DNA of 64,000 nt from Strongyloides papillosus (GCA_005656395.1 SRSI01000079.1:1984001-2048000); one strand, 5' to 3'. Positions 25,255 through 36,913 are shown, numbered from the stretch's first letter. Translations and numbers: made by a program. The notes: a model not told the origin generated them from the sequence alone.

Positions 25255-26595
25255 AATCATCCTATAACAACTATCTATAATTCAACTGTATGTTATATTG
25301 GGAAATCATTGAGTTAAATGACATTAAGATTATTGTTTTTTTATATGTTAAAAAATTTATTTAGAAAGCTATAATGTAATTGTAAACCGAGAAGCAAGTA
25401 AAAAACATATGTGAGAACAGTAATTTGTACTATTTCGAAAGTTGTCACAAAATGTATTAACGTAATTAAAAAGAATATTTTATGAAATACTCAAATATTA
25501 TGATTACATGAGATTTTATAACAAAATTTATATGTTATTTCATGAAAATATATACTTTTGATATTGCTTTGAAACATAATCTTTCTTATTGTTTTAATTA
25601 GGAAACGTAAAGAATATATTATCAAAGAAATGTTCAATCGAATTCAAAATTTAAATAAAAAATTTTCTAGTATCGACATATCATTTTTTTCACAATCACA
25701 GTATGTAGGGTAATTTTAAAAAAACGTTGCTATCTAGGTAACGTTAATATCTACAGTATAAGGAAAACTATAAAATATTTTTAGATCCTACTTATGATTC
25801 GAAATCTTTTGACAGAGATTACTTATCAATATTAAAGACATCTTTAATATCGTGTGAAAAAATTAAATTCGTTGGAAAAAATCATTTTTGATATAAAAGT
25901 ATTTCATTCAACACCAGCTATAAAGAATATACCAAGATTATTTGGAAAAGACTTCTAAAAAATGTATATTTTTTCTACATAATTTAAAAGTCATATGAAA
26001 ATAAAGTGTTATTAATATGTAAATTATTTTTATTTCGGTTATAGTAGATTTTCGAAGTAATTAATATTTTAGTTTATCAATTTTACTTCACATTTTCAAA
26101 TTAAATGATCGAGCATCAAAATTATTTGTCTGATAAATCAAACTTATTTATCTAATAAAATCTGCAAAAATGTGCTTTAAAAAAAAGCAAAAAAAATTTA
26201 TAATTATATATGGATATTATCAAAGAACAAATATTTAAATAGTTTAAAATTCAAGATACTAATTTGCAGAGATAGGAAATAATAATTATGTTAAAAACAT
26301 ATTTATTGTATCGTATTTGTTTACAAATAAAAATTTTTATACCAGATAATCTAAATTTAAACTTATAAACCTACGCTTGTCTTTGGCAACCTAGGATTAC
26401 TACAAATAAAGCATAAATTTTTACAGTTAAGTTTTATTATCTTTTAGTCACCTGTCTTAACAATAGAAAATCTGTCAAAAATTTGTTCAGATGTTTTTAA
26501 ATTTTGTAATAATCCTTTTTCTTCTTGTATATATATAAAGGAAAAATTTTATTAAACATCACTTCACATATTTAATATTTACAAAAATAATAAGT
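25255..26595 (+). repeat. Segmental duplication copy 2 (matches about 19848-21124)
   Basis: Same block as upstream of the three-ShK gene. It carries two small extra segments relative to copy 1, near 26125-26150 and 26365-26410. TATAAA is conserved at 26534-26539, 62 bp before the ATG. Confidence 0.85.
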
Positions 26596-27153
26596 ATGGT
26601 TTCAACAAAATTTTTCCTTATAGCAACCCTTTATTTTACTTCAATGAAAATTGCTCATTGTGGCGATACTGTAGCTTGTACAGCATCAACTGATTGTACT
26701 TCAACACAAAAGTGTATTGACATTGATGGGGTTAACAAAGCCTGTGTTGAAACCTGTACCTCAGATGCAGACTGTGGAGGTACTGCTGGATCCTGTGCAA
26801 CTGGTACTGATGTTGATGGTACTTCTGGATTTAGTGTATGTCCTTTGATTGTACAACAGTGTCTTACCGATTTTGATTGTTTTGTAACAGATGTAACACT
26901 CCATATTTGTAACTTGTACACTCTTACTTGTGTTGCTGATACAACAGCTATGACTACAACTTCCACATACAAAACACAGTGTTTTACCGATGCTGATTGT
27001 AGTGTAATAAATCCACCATTCCCTATTTGTAACCCGTACACACTTACTTGCGAAGCTTATCCAACAACTACCACAACTAGACCTACCAGACACAAAAAAA
27101 TGTGTCCAAATTTCTTACAATTTATATATAATTTGTATATTGGGAACAATTGA
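26596..27153 (+). CDS. Secreted Cys-rich paralogue lacking ShK domains
   Basis: Single-exon gene of 185 residues. The first roughly 118 residues are nearly identical to the upstream ShK protein: the same signal peptide (residues 1-22) and the same first Cys-rich modules. The paths then diverge. Instead of a Thr stalk and ShK modules, this copy repeats the second Cys module: QCLTDFDCFVTDVTLHICN with LYTLTCVADTTA, then QCFTDADCSVINPPFPICN with PYTLTCEAYPTT. It ends after a short Thr/Arg-rich tail with MCPNFLQFIYNLYIGNN, which looks like newly acquired, non-homologous sequence. It may be a truncated but functional secreted protein or the start of decay. There are no premature stops in the conserved part. 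Confidence 0.75.
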   Translation: MVSTKFFLIATLYFTSMKIAHCGDTVACTASTDCTSTQKCIDIDGVNKACVETCTSDADCGGTAGSCATGTDVDGTSGFSVCPLIVQQCLTDFDCFVTDVTLHICNLYTLTCVADTTAMTTTSTYKTQCFTDADCSVINPPFPICNPYTLTCEAYPTTTTTRPTRHKKMCPNFLQFIYNLYIGNN

Positions 27154-27727
27154 TCTCATTATACAAATCATGGTAAATTGTTTTAAAAAATTTAATAATT
27201 TGTTTAAATTTACAATAAAAAACGTTATTCAATTATATTTTCTTTTCTTTACTCTATAATTTTTTATGAAAATTTATATTGTATCAATATGATATTTGTA
27301 TTCAATATGTGCAATTAACATTTGATTTTTTTTCTTATTTCTCAAAACAATTGTGTTCTTATTATAAGAAATTTGAATATTAAAATTTTTTTTCTAAAGA
27401 TTTAACATAGAATAACATAGAAGTAAAAGGTTTGTATAATGTAAGCTTTTAATTTAGCTATTTATAGTTTCAAAAAACTAGAACTCTTGAAAGTTATATT
27501 TTTAATAATTATTATAAATTGTCTTATATATATTAGAATTTACAATTTATCATTTAAAAAAAAGTTTTGTAAATTTTATTTTTATGCAATTAAAAAATAT
27601 GGTTTGTTAAAATATCTTTTAATGATTAATTTTTTAAAAGTAACCTTTTATTAAAAAAATAGTTAGTATCTTCTTAAACGTTTGCACAGATCTAATATTT
27701 TCAAAACGTTTTATTTTACTACAAATA
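27154..27727. other. AT-rich intergenic region
   Basis: Nothing recognised besides the TA target site of the following mariner (27726-27727). Confidence 0.4.
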
Positions 27728-28642
27728 TTAGGTTGGTGCATAAATAATGGCCGCGGAGAGAAAAAATGAATTAAGACAATATTCCTTCAAGTTTATGTTA
27801 AATAAATTAATCAAAAATATATTCGTTAGAATCTACACATTTTTCTCAACATTCTAACAGCTTTTGAATCCCCGTTTTTTGATATTCAGAACTTTTAGAT
27901 TTAATGAAAGTCACTGAAATCGCTTTCTGCCGACTCCTGATCCTTAAACAATTTGTCCTTAGAAAATACATCAAAATGCTCAAAGAAATCGAAAATTGTA
28001 AGAAAGAGATCAAGGGAGTATGTTGGGTGAGATAGAGCTCCATATTTCAATTCACCAAGTTTTTTTAGTACTAGTTTTGAAAAATGGCATCTTATCTTGT
28101 CATTCTATAATATTGGGTTATTCCTATTTTTAAAGTTGGATGATTTTTTTTAGTTTTTTACTCATTTTTTTAAACTCCTGTCAATATATTTTAACTCTCT
28201 TAGTCACTGCTTTAGATTTAGCTCCACAATCTTTTATTAATTCTGAGTATTGGTAATAAATGGTCTTCTTTTACCCTCTTAAATATTGAGGTCAAAATTA
28301 ACCCTTTGGAATTTCTCAAACCACCGAAGCAAATAGCGTTCAGAAGTTGACCCTTCCCCCTATGTATTCACTTTATTTCGATGTGCTTCAACTCTATTAC
28401 ATCTAAGTTTGAACTCATGCAAGAAAATTACCTGTAATTCCCTTTTTGACAACATCTTTAAGATTGAACATAACTTTTTTTAAAATTAATTTTTAAATCG
28501 AGGTAATATGCAAAATATTATCAGGGCAAGTCCCCCTACATTTCTACATAAAGACTATTTTAATATGAATTTGTTTATTTTAATTTTTTACAATGTAAAG
28601 TTGTAGTGAGAATTTGCAGCCATTATTTATGCACCAACCTAA
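27728..28642 (-). mobile_element. Decayed mariner-type DNA transposon (915 bp)
   Basis: Perfect 24-bp terminal inverted repeats (TTAGGTTGGTGCATAAATAA plus TGGC) flanked by TA on both sides. On the minus strand a transposase relic starts at ATG 28455 with MLSKRELQVIFLHEFKL. It continues through the first helix-turn-helix region and a WFEKF block. The relic ends with the mariner C-terminal block (ALSHPTYSLDLF, then FEHFDVFSKDKLFKDQESAE). Several stops and frameshifts interrupt it. At 915 bp it is shorter than the usual 1.3 kb, so an internal deletion is likely. Non-autonomous. Confidence 0.9.
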
Positions 28643-30280
28643 TATAATGGAATAAATGCTGTAATTGGCAATAAAGTGATAAAGTGTAGGTGAAAAAGTA
28701 GATAATTAACTCTGATTAAGCCAATATTTAAAGATGAGATGAGAATGTATAAGAGTAATTAGCGGAAAAATTCAAGAATAAATAAGTCTAACGTTATTTG
28801 AAGAATGTAGAAACAACTTTTTGACATCTATAAACACTTTATTTGTTAATTAAGACGGTAATTAACTAAAATTTTCAGTCAATAAAGATGAGTCAATTTA
28901 ATGCATAAAATTAGAATTTTATTATTTTAATATGATAAGAAGCTTCCATGAACTCTTTCAATAAAGCAATAGTTTATATACACAACACCATTGTGTTCAT
29001 TTGTTCAAGAATTTAGTGTTGAATCTTAAACTTGACATATATGCAGAATCACAGGCACACTGGTGAAATTTATAAAAGAAATTTCCTTAAAAGATAGAAT
29101 TACAAAAGAAATAAACTCTCTTCATCAAGAATACAATCTTCAAAAGAACGTTAAACATGCATTTCCAACCTGCCATTATACCAGGTCTATTCTATGTTGT
29201 TCAACAGCGATAAGGAATCAGATAATAATAGTTATGAGAAGTAAAAAATTAAGTTGAAGTTGTCTAATGGGAGCATAAAGAATGATAAAAAAATCAGAAA
29301 ATCAAAGCTTTAACTTTACAACCACTTCAAAAGTATGGAAATATGTAATATCAATTCTTTAATACGTTATCTATAAAAGGATAGGATAATACGTTGATGT
29401 GGATAGGCCTTCTACACAAAATTTGTAAGACTAGTAGAAAAAGAATAACATTAAATCCTATGATAACAAACATGACATAAAAAATTTCTTAGACTCATGT
29501 TTGATTGCTGATAAATGTGGAGAATATTTTTTATCATCACTTTTGCTTAGGGTAATGTTTTATAAAAAATAACTCGATTACACCTTGCCACTTTTAACAG
29601 CATTCTCTTTTATCTTAATAACTTTTTTCTATTAAATATCTTCACAAAAAACTTTTGACAAATTTTAGATTAACTCTATTTTGTACAATTAAACTAAGGT
29701 GAAAGATTGCAATTATTTTGTAACAAGCCTAGCCTATTTCTATCATCATAAAGAGTCTTTGAACTTCTTTAACTATTACATCTTTTGACTTCTTTTATCA
29801 TCTCTCTTATTCATTCATTTCTTAATTGTATATAACATTAAGAATAAATGACGCATATGTATCTTAATTTAATGTATAAAAGATTAGCTATTTTATCATT
29901 CTTTTTTTGCTTATAATAAGACCTCTTACGTAAAATATACAGGTTTATGTTGCCAATGGTGTACGCAATTCTTTCATTTGTTCATTTATTAATGTGACTG
30001 TTTAGCATTCACCATCTATTTTTTTTTATAATGTATCTCGATTTTTTTCAACATATATCATAACTTATTTAATTTATATCGTATTTAATATATTTTTTTA
30101 TAGCTTAACTTATACTAATGAAACTTATACTAATGACTAATACTTCACAGTTTCCCTCTCTCCAGCTTCCTCGATCTGACGAGAATTTTAAAAATTCGGA
30201 CACCAATCATTTTCTGAATTATTTAAACAATTAAATGTAAGTTTATAATAGAACTGTTACATATAATCATATGTTTGTAG
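28643..30280. other. Intergenic region 5' of the Argonaute remnant
   Basis: AT-rich. Short frames (for example 29063-29257) have no recognisable content. A less AT-rich patch at 30155-30235 might be an upstream Argonaute exon, but it contains a stop in the frame that would join the next exon. Confidence 0.35.
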
Positions 30281-32088
30281 ATTGTCGAGGGTACTGGAAG
30301 CCATGCCAACATCAAAAATGTTGGTCATACCGGTGTTGGTACAAACATCATAACCAACTGCTTCCAGATAACTGGAAAAGATAGTGACGTAAAATCCCAC
30401 GTCTATCAATTTGACCCTGGAATCTTCTTCACTGTTATGAAGAAGGATGGTCAAACTGCCAGAGTGGAGTTTAACAGAGCCTATCAGGAGGGTTTCAAAG
30501 TTGATGAGTAAGTTTTGATAGTACAAATGCTTAACCTATATTTTATAGCTACTGCTCAAAGACATTGAAAGTTATAATTATCAAGTTATTCCCGTTTTTG
30601 GAACATATATCGAAACAACAACTGGGGATTTCAGAGAAAACCTCCATCTCTGGTTTTCATCGACTATTCTTCACTGTCGATGAGGAACTCAAGAAACATG
30701 TCGAATCACAGAAGGGAGTATGGAGAATTGAAGTTCCTGGAGATCTCATCAGCTATGTTCAAGGAGCTTCATTGGAGTGCAAGTTTGCGACCGACTTTTC
30801 TTACTGCTTATTTGAAGAGTCGGTCAACAGCAAACAAGAAATACAATACATCAACTTGATCATCAAAATGAAAAGCCACATGAGCTTTGAGGATTGGACC
30901 AACTATCAAAATGGAAGGAGTTATCTTATTGCTCCAGAAAAACACGGAGTTAGAGAAGCTGATATTCCCTTAATTCTTGATGAAAAGTGTCTCGGAATTG
31001 AAAGCTTCTCAAGCGTCAGACAGTCGAATGATATTGAGCGAAACGATTCTGGCTTCATTTGTGTCGTCAATTAAATTAAAACGGCATTTCATGCTCCACA
31101 GTTGTTGAATGAGAAAGTCGACGAATTGCTCAAGAGGATCGGTCCAAGTGGAAGAATTGAAAAAGTAACATTCCACGGTCAAACTGCAGATAAAGTACTT
31201 AAAAACCTCAAAGGACTTGTTTGTCACTGCATCCATCTTAATAGAAAAGAGATCAAAATTGAGTCAATTGATAATATCGGAGCTGACAGTAGGAGAATTA
31301 CAGTTGGAAATGAAACTATGACTGTCCAAGAGTACTTTTTAAAAACACACAATATTGCTTTGAGATTTCACCAGCACCCATTAATTGTTCAAAAAACTAA
31401 ACGATTTGAGAATGGGAAGGAAATAAAAGGCTTTAACTACTATCCAATGGAGCTTCTTGAAGTTGCCGATTACCAAAGAGTTAGTCAAAAAGCTCAAACA
31501 CCGGACCAGATCAAGGCTATGATAAAAGCATGTGCTACAAATCCTGCAAAACGTATTAATGATATCAGACGGTTATTTGGTGCTCTCCAGGTCACAAGAA
31601 ATGATTTTCTTCATTACCTTAATTTGAAAGTTCAAGAAACTCCAAAGTCAGTTACGGGAAGAATGTTGGAATCACCAAAAATATCGTATGCTAACAATCG
31701 CATCGTAAATGCTAAACCGGATAATAAATCATGGGATATTGGTTATCAAGATCAGTTCGTTATACCTTCAAGAGTTGTCAATTGGGGATGCTACTATTTT
31801 GAGCTTCTTGGTATGGGCAAAATTACATACTCTGATATTGAACAATTTGTTGATGCGTTTACACGTCAAGCAAGACAAAGAGGTGTTTTTATTGAGAATT
31901 GTTATGAAATAAAACAAATTCCACAAGATGAAATGCATCTTAAAGATTTGTTTGTCTACCTACAAAATGAGAAAACCGACTTCGCATTATTTTTAACACC
32001 TGATACTGTCGCGGATATGCATCAATATATTAAGTTGTTTGAAAGAATATATGGTGTTACCACACAGGACATAAAACATGATATTTAA
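30281..32088 (+). pseudogene. Argonaute (worm WAGO-like) remnant: N-domain, PAZ and partial MID, no PIWI
   Basis: Exon 30281-30507, a 41-bp intron (GTAAGT...TTATAG), then reading from 30549. The first exon has the Argonaute N-domain pattern (VGTNIITNCFQI ... VYQFDPGIFF). After the linker a TAA at 31072-31074 interrupts an otherwise continuous frame. Homology carries on across it (GFICVVN, stop, IKTAFHAPQLLNEKVDELL), so a single TTA-to-TAA change explains it. The PAZ domain follows (TVQEYFLKTHNIALRF ... YYPMELLEVADYQRV, about 31318-31480), then the start of MID (FALFLTPDTVADMHQYIKLF). The frame stops at 32088, and AT-rich non-coding DNA replaces the rest of MID and the whole PIWI/slicer domain. 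The retained intron argues against a processed copy. Argonautes load small RNAs; this copy cannot be a normal one. Confidence 0.85.
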
Positions 32089-32668
32089 AATTAAAATCAT
32101 GTGAAATTATTTTTATTTGTAAATAATTATTGTAAATATTTGTATAATGATAAATATTATTAACTAATAAATATTATTAACTATTAAATATTAGATTTCT
32201 AATTAATTAATTATTTTTTATTATGATTTTTTATTCTTTTAATACACAAAAAATTAGACAAATTTTCATAAAATGCAATAAAAAGTACCACATGCTAAAA
32301 AAATTAAATTTTATTAAAATCAAAAAAATATTAAGTAACACAAAAATGTTTTAAATAACGAAAATATAAAGTTGATACATAAATTTTGACGTTTTTCTAC
32401 AAAAATATATATTTTTAACATTTCTAAGTAGTATAACTTTTATTTAATATTGATATTTTTTATTATATTATACTATTCTTAAAGTTTTTTTGTTTTTTAC
32501 AATATTTGATGATACTTGTCATAAGAAGTTAATTTCATGCAATGTTGATAGCGATTTAACAAAATTCATTCCTCTATTCAATTTACAAACAACAATAGCT
32601 TTATAAATTTAAAAATTCCATAACAAAAATAATGAAAAGTAATAATTATTTAGCCAATTAAAGTATTC
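32089..32668. other. AT-rich intergenic region
   Basis: No gene or PIWI-domain fragment found. Confidence 0.4.
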
Positions 32669-33300
32669 ACATAAAATCAAATCCTTCTCTCACGAAGGCT
32701 GTTATGTAAAACTATTTTTTTTGTGCATATACTTTCGTAGGCCTTATTTTTGCATATACAAAATTTCACAAAATAAAATACATTTAATTTTTTTTGTATA
32801 TACAGTTAATATGATAGATAACTATTTTAAAATAATATGCTTATGTCAAAAATTATTAAATGCATATACCCTTCGTTTTTAAAATCACTAAACAAAAAAT
32901 GATGAGCGGAAACATTCCATTCATTTTTTTTACATAATGTATTTTGTCTAATAATGGACATGAAAAAAATAGTAAAATTTACTTAGTTTTTTAAAATATT
33001 GAATACATTTAAATTTGATGAATTTTCTTATTTCGTGTGTTTTTGAAATATATATTATTAATAAAGATAGAAGATTTTATAAATGTTTTCTTAGCATTTT
33101 AATTTTAATTGTGCACTAAATCTGTGTACAAATACATGTTATAAAATTTGCAAACAAATTATCTTTCACTGAAACTTTGTATATACAAATATTAAAATAA
33201 TGCTTTACTTCCAAAAAATGAGCTTAACAAAGTAATATATTATTTTTACAATTTTTCTTTTTCATCGCCTACTAATTATCCCATCCTTAATAACATTACA
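32669..33300 (+). repeat. Inverted repeat arm, left (pairs with about 48295-48927)
   Basis: Begins CACATAAAATCAAATCCTTC and runs through ATGATGAGCGGAAACATTCC and TTGTGCACTAAATCTGTG to GGATGGGATAATTAG. The whole block recurs in reverse complement at 48295-48927, with small differences. No coding capacity. Probably two copies of a non-autonomous element in opposite orientation. Confidence 0.85.
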
Positions 33301-33904
33301 CACAATCTACTTACCCCTGGTTTAATATTTTTAAAGTAATAAAAAATTGGCACCTTAATAATATATTTAAAGAAATTAACAAATTAAGAAGTCAAAATTA
33401 TAAAGAATTGAAAAATTTTAAAAATTACTTTACTAACAAATTAGGGTAGTTAAAAGTATTATTAGTACTAGATTTTTATTTTAATTAAACAAATTGCTTT
33501 ATATAATATATTTATAATCCTTAAAATTTTGAGAAACTTTCAAATCCTGATTTATCTAAACTAATCAGTATATTTACATACTAATTTGATCTATTGCATT
33601 AGAAGTACAGTCTATAAATTTATTAACTTGATTAAAAAGTTATACGATGAAAATAACTAAACTAGCAATTGTTTATTTGGACTAATATTACGAAAGTTTG
33701 TTATTATTAGCTATCTAAAACATATTAGAAACTTGAAGAATTAATAAATTAAAGTATTAATATATTGGAATATTAATAAATTGAAATATGAATAATTGAA
33801 AATGTTGATTTAATTATCATTATAAATTTTATTTTGTTTAAATTTATAGTAAATTAAAACTCGGCTTTTACAATGTGCAAAAGATAAAAAATTATTTTAG
33901 ATAA
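33301..33904. other. AT-rich spacer before the gypsy element
   Basis: No gene. The last five bases (GATAA, 33900-33904) are the target-site duplication of the gypsy element. Confidence 0.4.
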
Positions 33905-34045
33905 AGTAAAAATTTTATTAGAATGAAACTGGGGTTATAACAATATAAAAAGAATGATAATTAATAATCCCAATGACAGGTGAACAGGTAATCAGGATAG
34001 GACTCATTGAGCTAACAATCCGTTCAGGATTCATCCATTCTTACT
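33905..34045 (-). repeat. 3' LTR of the gypsy element
   Basis: 141-bp direct repeat; the pol stop codon (34031-34033) lies inside it. Confidence 0.9.
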
Positions 34046-36907
34046 TCTTCCTCCTTTAAAAATTTCCAGTGGCCTGATTTTTAGAACAGGTCTTTTGATC
34101 ATTGAGTTTTCCTTTGACTTGATCATGACAGTATCGTCATTTTCATTAACACTTTGAAGAATACCAACAGCAGTCTCAGGTTTTCCTTGTTTGTAGATTC
34201 TATAAGCCACAGGGTTGTTAACATATTGGAGAGTTTCTAACTTGAGATTTTTCAACTTAATGTCTTCAGGATCTCTTGAAATGCCATGAGTAGAAAAAGC
34301 AAAAATCAGATCTCTAGGTCTTTCACCAGTACTTGAATGTTTAGTTCTATTATAATTCCTAGTCACAACCGCCACCCTTCTTTGAAAACTATTCCTTCCG
34401 CGAAAAGTTGACTCGTCTTTCTTGAGAAGAGCACGAAGTGTTCTAATAACACGTTCAGCAACACCATTTGAAGTATGTTCATTCGGGATAGTTGATTCAA
34501 ACTTAATTTCTGGGAATTCTTGGATGAGTTGTGGGCTAGTAAAAGACTTGAAATTATCAGCACGAATAGTAATAATAGGGCAATCAAGTTGATTCTGAAT
34601 GGAGTGCAGAGCAGTAATAACAATGTTAGTAGATTGTGATTCAGTGACAACCGTCCATAGGTATTTCGAAAAACCATCAATCATTACTAAAACATAGTGA
34701 TTCTCTAATAAGGCAAAGTCAAGATAAAGTATTTTTAGCACAGTCGTAGGGGTTGTTCTTAATTTCTTCTTTCTCTTAAGTGGGTTGTTTTGGTTGCAGA
34801 TCGGACATTCTTTCATCAAGATAAGTAACTTTTCTAACACTTCCAGTACCATATAGTATGACAACTTAAGTTCATGAAGATGTTCGATAACATAGTCTTT
34901 CATTTTTGAATAACAGATATGTGATAGCTTCTTATGATACTCATCAAATAATTCTTGTGCCAATAGTTGACTTTTTGAATTGTCAGTAGATACAGTTAAG
35001 TGATGGGATTCGAGAGATTCATACGCAAACATCCGGCTTAACAGGTCTGATAGAGAGTTACTCTTTCCATTAATGTAATGTATATTTATTGAATATGAAG
35101 AAATGGCATCGATCAGGTCAGCATATCTGGGGGTAACGTTATGTTCTAAAACTTTCTCCAGTGGTTTATGGTCAGAATAAACAGTCAGTTCTTCTTGAGA
35201 TATAAGTGGAGCAAAGAAGATTAAAGCTTTCTTTATGCCATACAATTCGAGATACGTTGCAGCACGAGCTTTCTTGGTTGAAGATAACATTTCAGAGTAA
35301 TAACAGATCGGTACATATTTCTTTCTAAATAAAACTTCTTCATTCTCGGGATTGTCAGATTCTTGTAACAGTACAGCTCCAATGCATAACTGGGATGCGT
35401 CGACTTCCATAATAACTTTCTTTGAATGATCACGAAGTTGTATGCGAGGCTTACTGTATACCAAGTTGACTATTTCATGATAAGCTTGAATTGTAGATTC
35501 AGTCCATTGAACATGTTTTGAAGAGCGTTGACGAGTGAGAAAATACAGATCTGTAGTCTTTTCAGCATATTTTGGAATTGATATTCTATAATAATTGAGA
35601 GTTTGTAACCATTTGTATAAGATAACTTTTGATGTAGGTAGAACTTTCATTTTCTCTGGAACACTATCTGGTTCCGGATACATGTCTTTACCAGAAAACT
35701 TCCAGCCTAAGAAACATATAGTTTGATGAATGAAATGACATTTTTCCCAATTTAATTTGACTTTACGTTCATTGAATAGTTTGCATAATTCCCACATAAC
35801 ACGTTTATGTTCTTCTGAATCAGTATTACTAAGAACCAATATATCGTCCAGATACACAATAATAGCATGTAGATTTTCGTCAAATTTTTGTCGTAACGGT
35901 AACACAAGATCTTCCATAAGATTTTGATAAATGATTGGTGCGTTGGTGGAGCCTTGGGGCAGTTTCGTAAATGTAAATCGTTGATGTAAGAATTGAAAAT
36001 TGTACATATGAAGATCACTTTCAGCGAGATTAACTTGATTATATCCAGATCTGAGATCAACACAAGAGGCAAATTTAAACATGTGAAAAGAGTTGATAAG
36101 AGAAGTTGTTTTTCTATTTTCAGTCCATAACTTTCGAGTACGATTATTAACTGGTCGACAGTCAATAATAAAACGTTTTTCCTTTGAATGAGGTTTGTCA
36201 ATAAGATAGTGATTGCAGATCTCTAAAGATTTGGTTGGTTTCAGAATTCCTTGGTCTAACATTGATTGGATTGTTTCTCTTTCACCCGGTAATGGATACT
36301 TACGATTGAATACTTTGTAGTCTTTGATAGGATTGGTAGTTGTAAAATCTTGAGGAGGTGCCGTTGCAAAGCCTTCACCCACATCATACATATGCTGAGA
36401 TATTAATGATGGGAAGGTTTTCTCTAATTTAGATTTAAACTCAAGTTCATCTTGTGACTTATCTTTTAGTACAAATTGACAGTTTTTATCATTAAACTCA
36501 GGTCTGTAAGAAAAAGTAGATGTACTATAGTCAATTATGATTCCAAAACTAGCAAGAGCAGGTCTGCCAAGAAGTAGTTGAGCATAGTTAGGAGTTGGAC
36601 CAGAATAGAGTTGATTTCGGCTACACGTGATACGAGATCGATCATTGATTTGTAGAGATACAGGAGATTCAACTAATACCATTTCACATTTACCCGCGAG
36701 TGTAGTAATACTTTCAACGTCATTTGAAACACATAAATCAAGCTGTTTAGCTAAGTCCGTATTAATGATACTAACATCAGATCCACCATCGAGAAGAGCA
36801 GTAGCAGATAACCCATTTACAATAACCGTAGCAAGAACTCTAAGAGTTTCAGATCTGTGAGGTGCTTTGTTGTTTAAGTCCAGAGGAGGCTCTCTGGACC
36901 CCGTTAG
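34031..36907 (-). CDS. pol: Gypsy Pol: protease, reverse transcriptase, RNase H, integrase
   Basis: Open without interruption from the slip site (36907) to 34031, 958 residues, in the -1 frame relative to gag. It has no ATG near its start, so it is expected only as a Gag-Pol fusion. The protease has ALLDGGSDVSII, with Asp-Gly-Gly where most have Asp-Thr/Ser-Gly. RT follows with FTKLPQGSTNAPIIYQNLME and the catalytic YLDDIL. RNase H has VIMEVDASQLCIGAVLLQ and SDHKPLEKVL. Integrase has an HHCC zinc domain (HKKLSHICYSKM ... CPICNQ) and a DDE core (FALLENHYVLVMIDGFSKYL, RADNFKSF, NGVAERVIRTLR). The order RT before integrase places it in Ty3/gypsy rather than copia. All key residues apart from the protease variant look present. 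Confidence 0.93.
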   Translation of the reverse strand, partial: LTGSREPPLDLNNKAPHRSETLRVLATVIVNGLSATALLDGGSDVSIINTDLAKQLDLCVSNDVESITTLAGKCEMVLVESPVSLQINDRSRITCSRNQLYSGPTPNYAQLLLGRPALASFGIIIDYSTSTFSYRPEFNDKNCQFVLKDKSQDELEFKSKLEKTFPSLISQHMYDVGEGFATAPPQDFTTTNPIKDYKVFNRKYPLPGERETIQSMLDQGILKPTKSLEICNHYLIDKPHSKEKRFIIDCRPVNNRTRKLWTENRKTTSLINSFHMFKFASCVDLRSGYNQVNLAESDLHMYNFQFLHQRFTFTKLPQGSTNAPIIYQNLMEDLVLPLRQKFDENLHAIIVYLDDILVLSNTDSEEHKRVMWELCKLFNERKVKLNWEKCHFIHQTICFLGWKFSGKDMYPEPDSVPEKMKVLPTSKVILYKWLQTLNYYRISIPKYAEKTTDLYFLTRQRSSKHVQWTESTIQAYHEIVNLVYSKPRIQLRDHSKKVIMEVDASQLCIGAVLLQESDNPENEEVLFRKKYVPICYYSEMLSSTKKARAATYLELYGIKKALIFFAPLISQEELTVYSDHKPLEKVLEHNVTPRYADLIDAISSYSINIHYINGKSNSLSDLLSRMFAYESLESHHLTVSTDNSKSQLLAQELFDEYHKKLSHICYSKMKDYVIEHLHELKLSYYMVLEVLEKLLILMKECPICNQNNPLKRKKKLRTTPTTVLKILYLDFALLENHYVLVMIDGFSKYLWTVVTESQSTNIVITALHSIQNQLDCPIITIRADNFKSFTSPQLIQEFPEIKFESTIPNEHTSNGVAERVIRTLRALLKKDESTFRGRNSFQRRVAVVTRNYNRTKHSSTGERPRDLIFAFSTHGISRDPEDIKLKNLKLETLQYVNNPVAYRIYKQGKPETAVGILQSVNENDDTVMIKSKENSMIKRPVLKIRPLEIFKGGRSKNG

Positions 36908-36913
36908 TTTAAA
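36878..36913 (-). promoter_or_regulatory. -1 ribosomal frameshift signal at the gag/pol junction
   Basis: On the minus strand gag ends CAT TTA AAC TAA. The heptamer T TTA AAC (36913-36907) is a canonical X XXY YYZ slippery site, positioned in the gag frame and followed at once by the stop (36906-36904). After a 7-nt spacer (TAACGGG) comes the hairpin GTCCAGAG-AGCCTC-CTCTGGAC (36899-36878), a perfect 8-bp stem with a 6-nt loop, extendable by G-U pairs. Slipping back one base enters the pol frame at CTA ACG GGG, which is open for 958 codons. Confidence 0.9.

Noticed and set aside
27846..28043. 65-aa minus-strand ORF
   Set aside because: Out-of-frame reading of the mariner transposase remnant; the true mariner text lies in the neighbouring frame.
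31072..31110. Intron hiding the Argonaute stop codon (GTCGTCAATT...CCACAG)
   Set aside because: The sequence across it still reads conserved Argonaute residues (IKTAFHAPQ), so removing it would delete conserved protein; a nonsense mutation is simpler.
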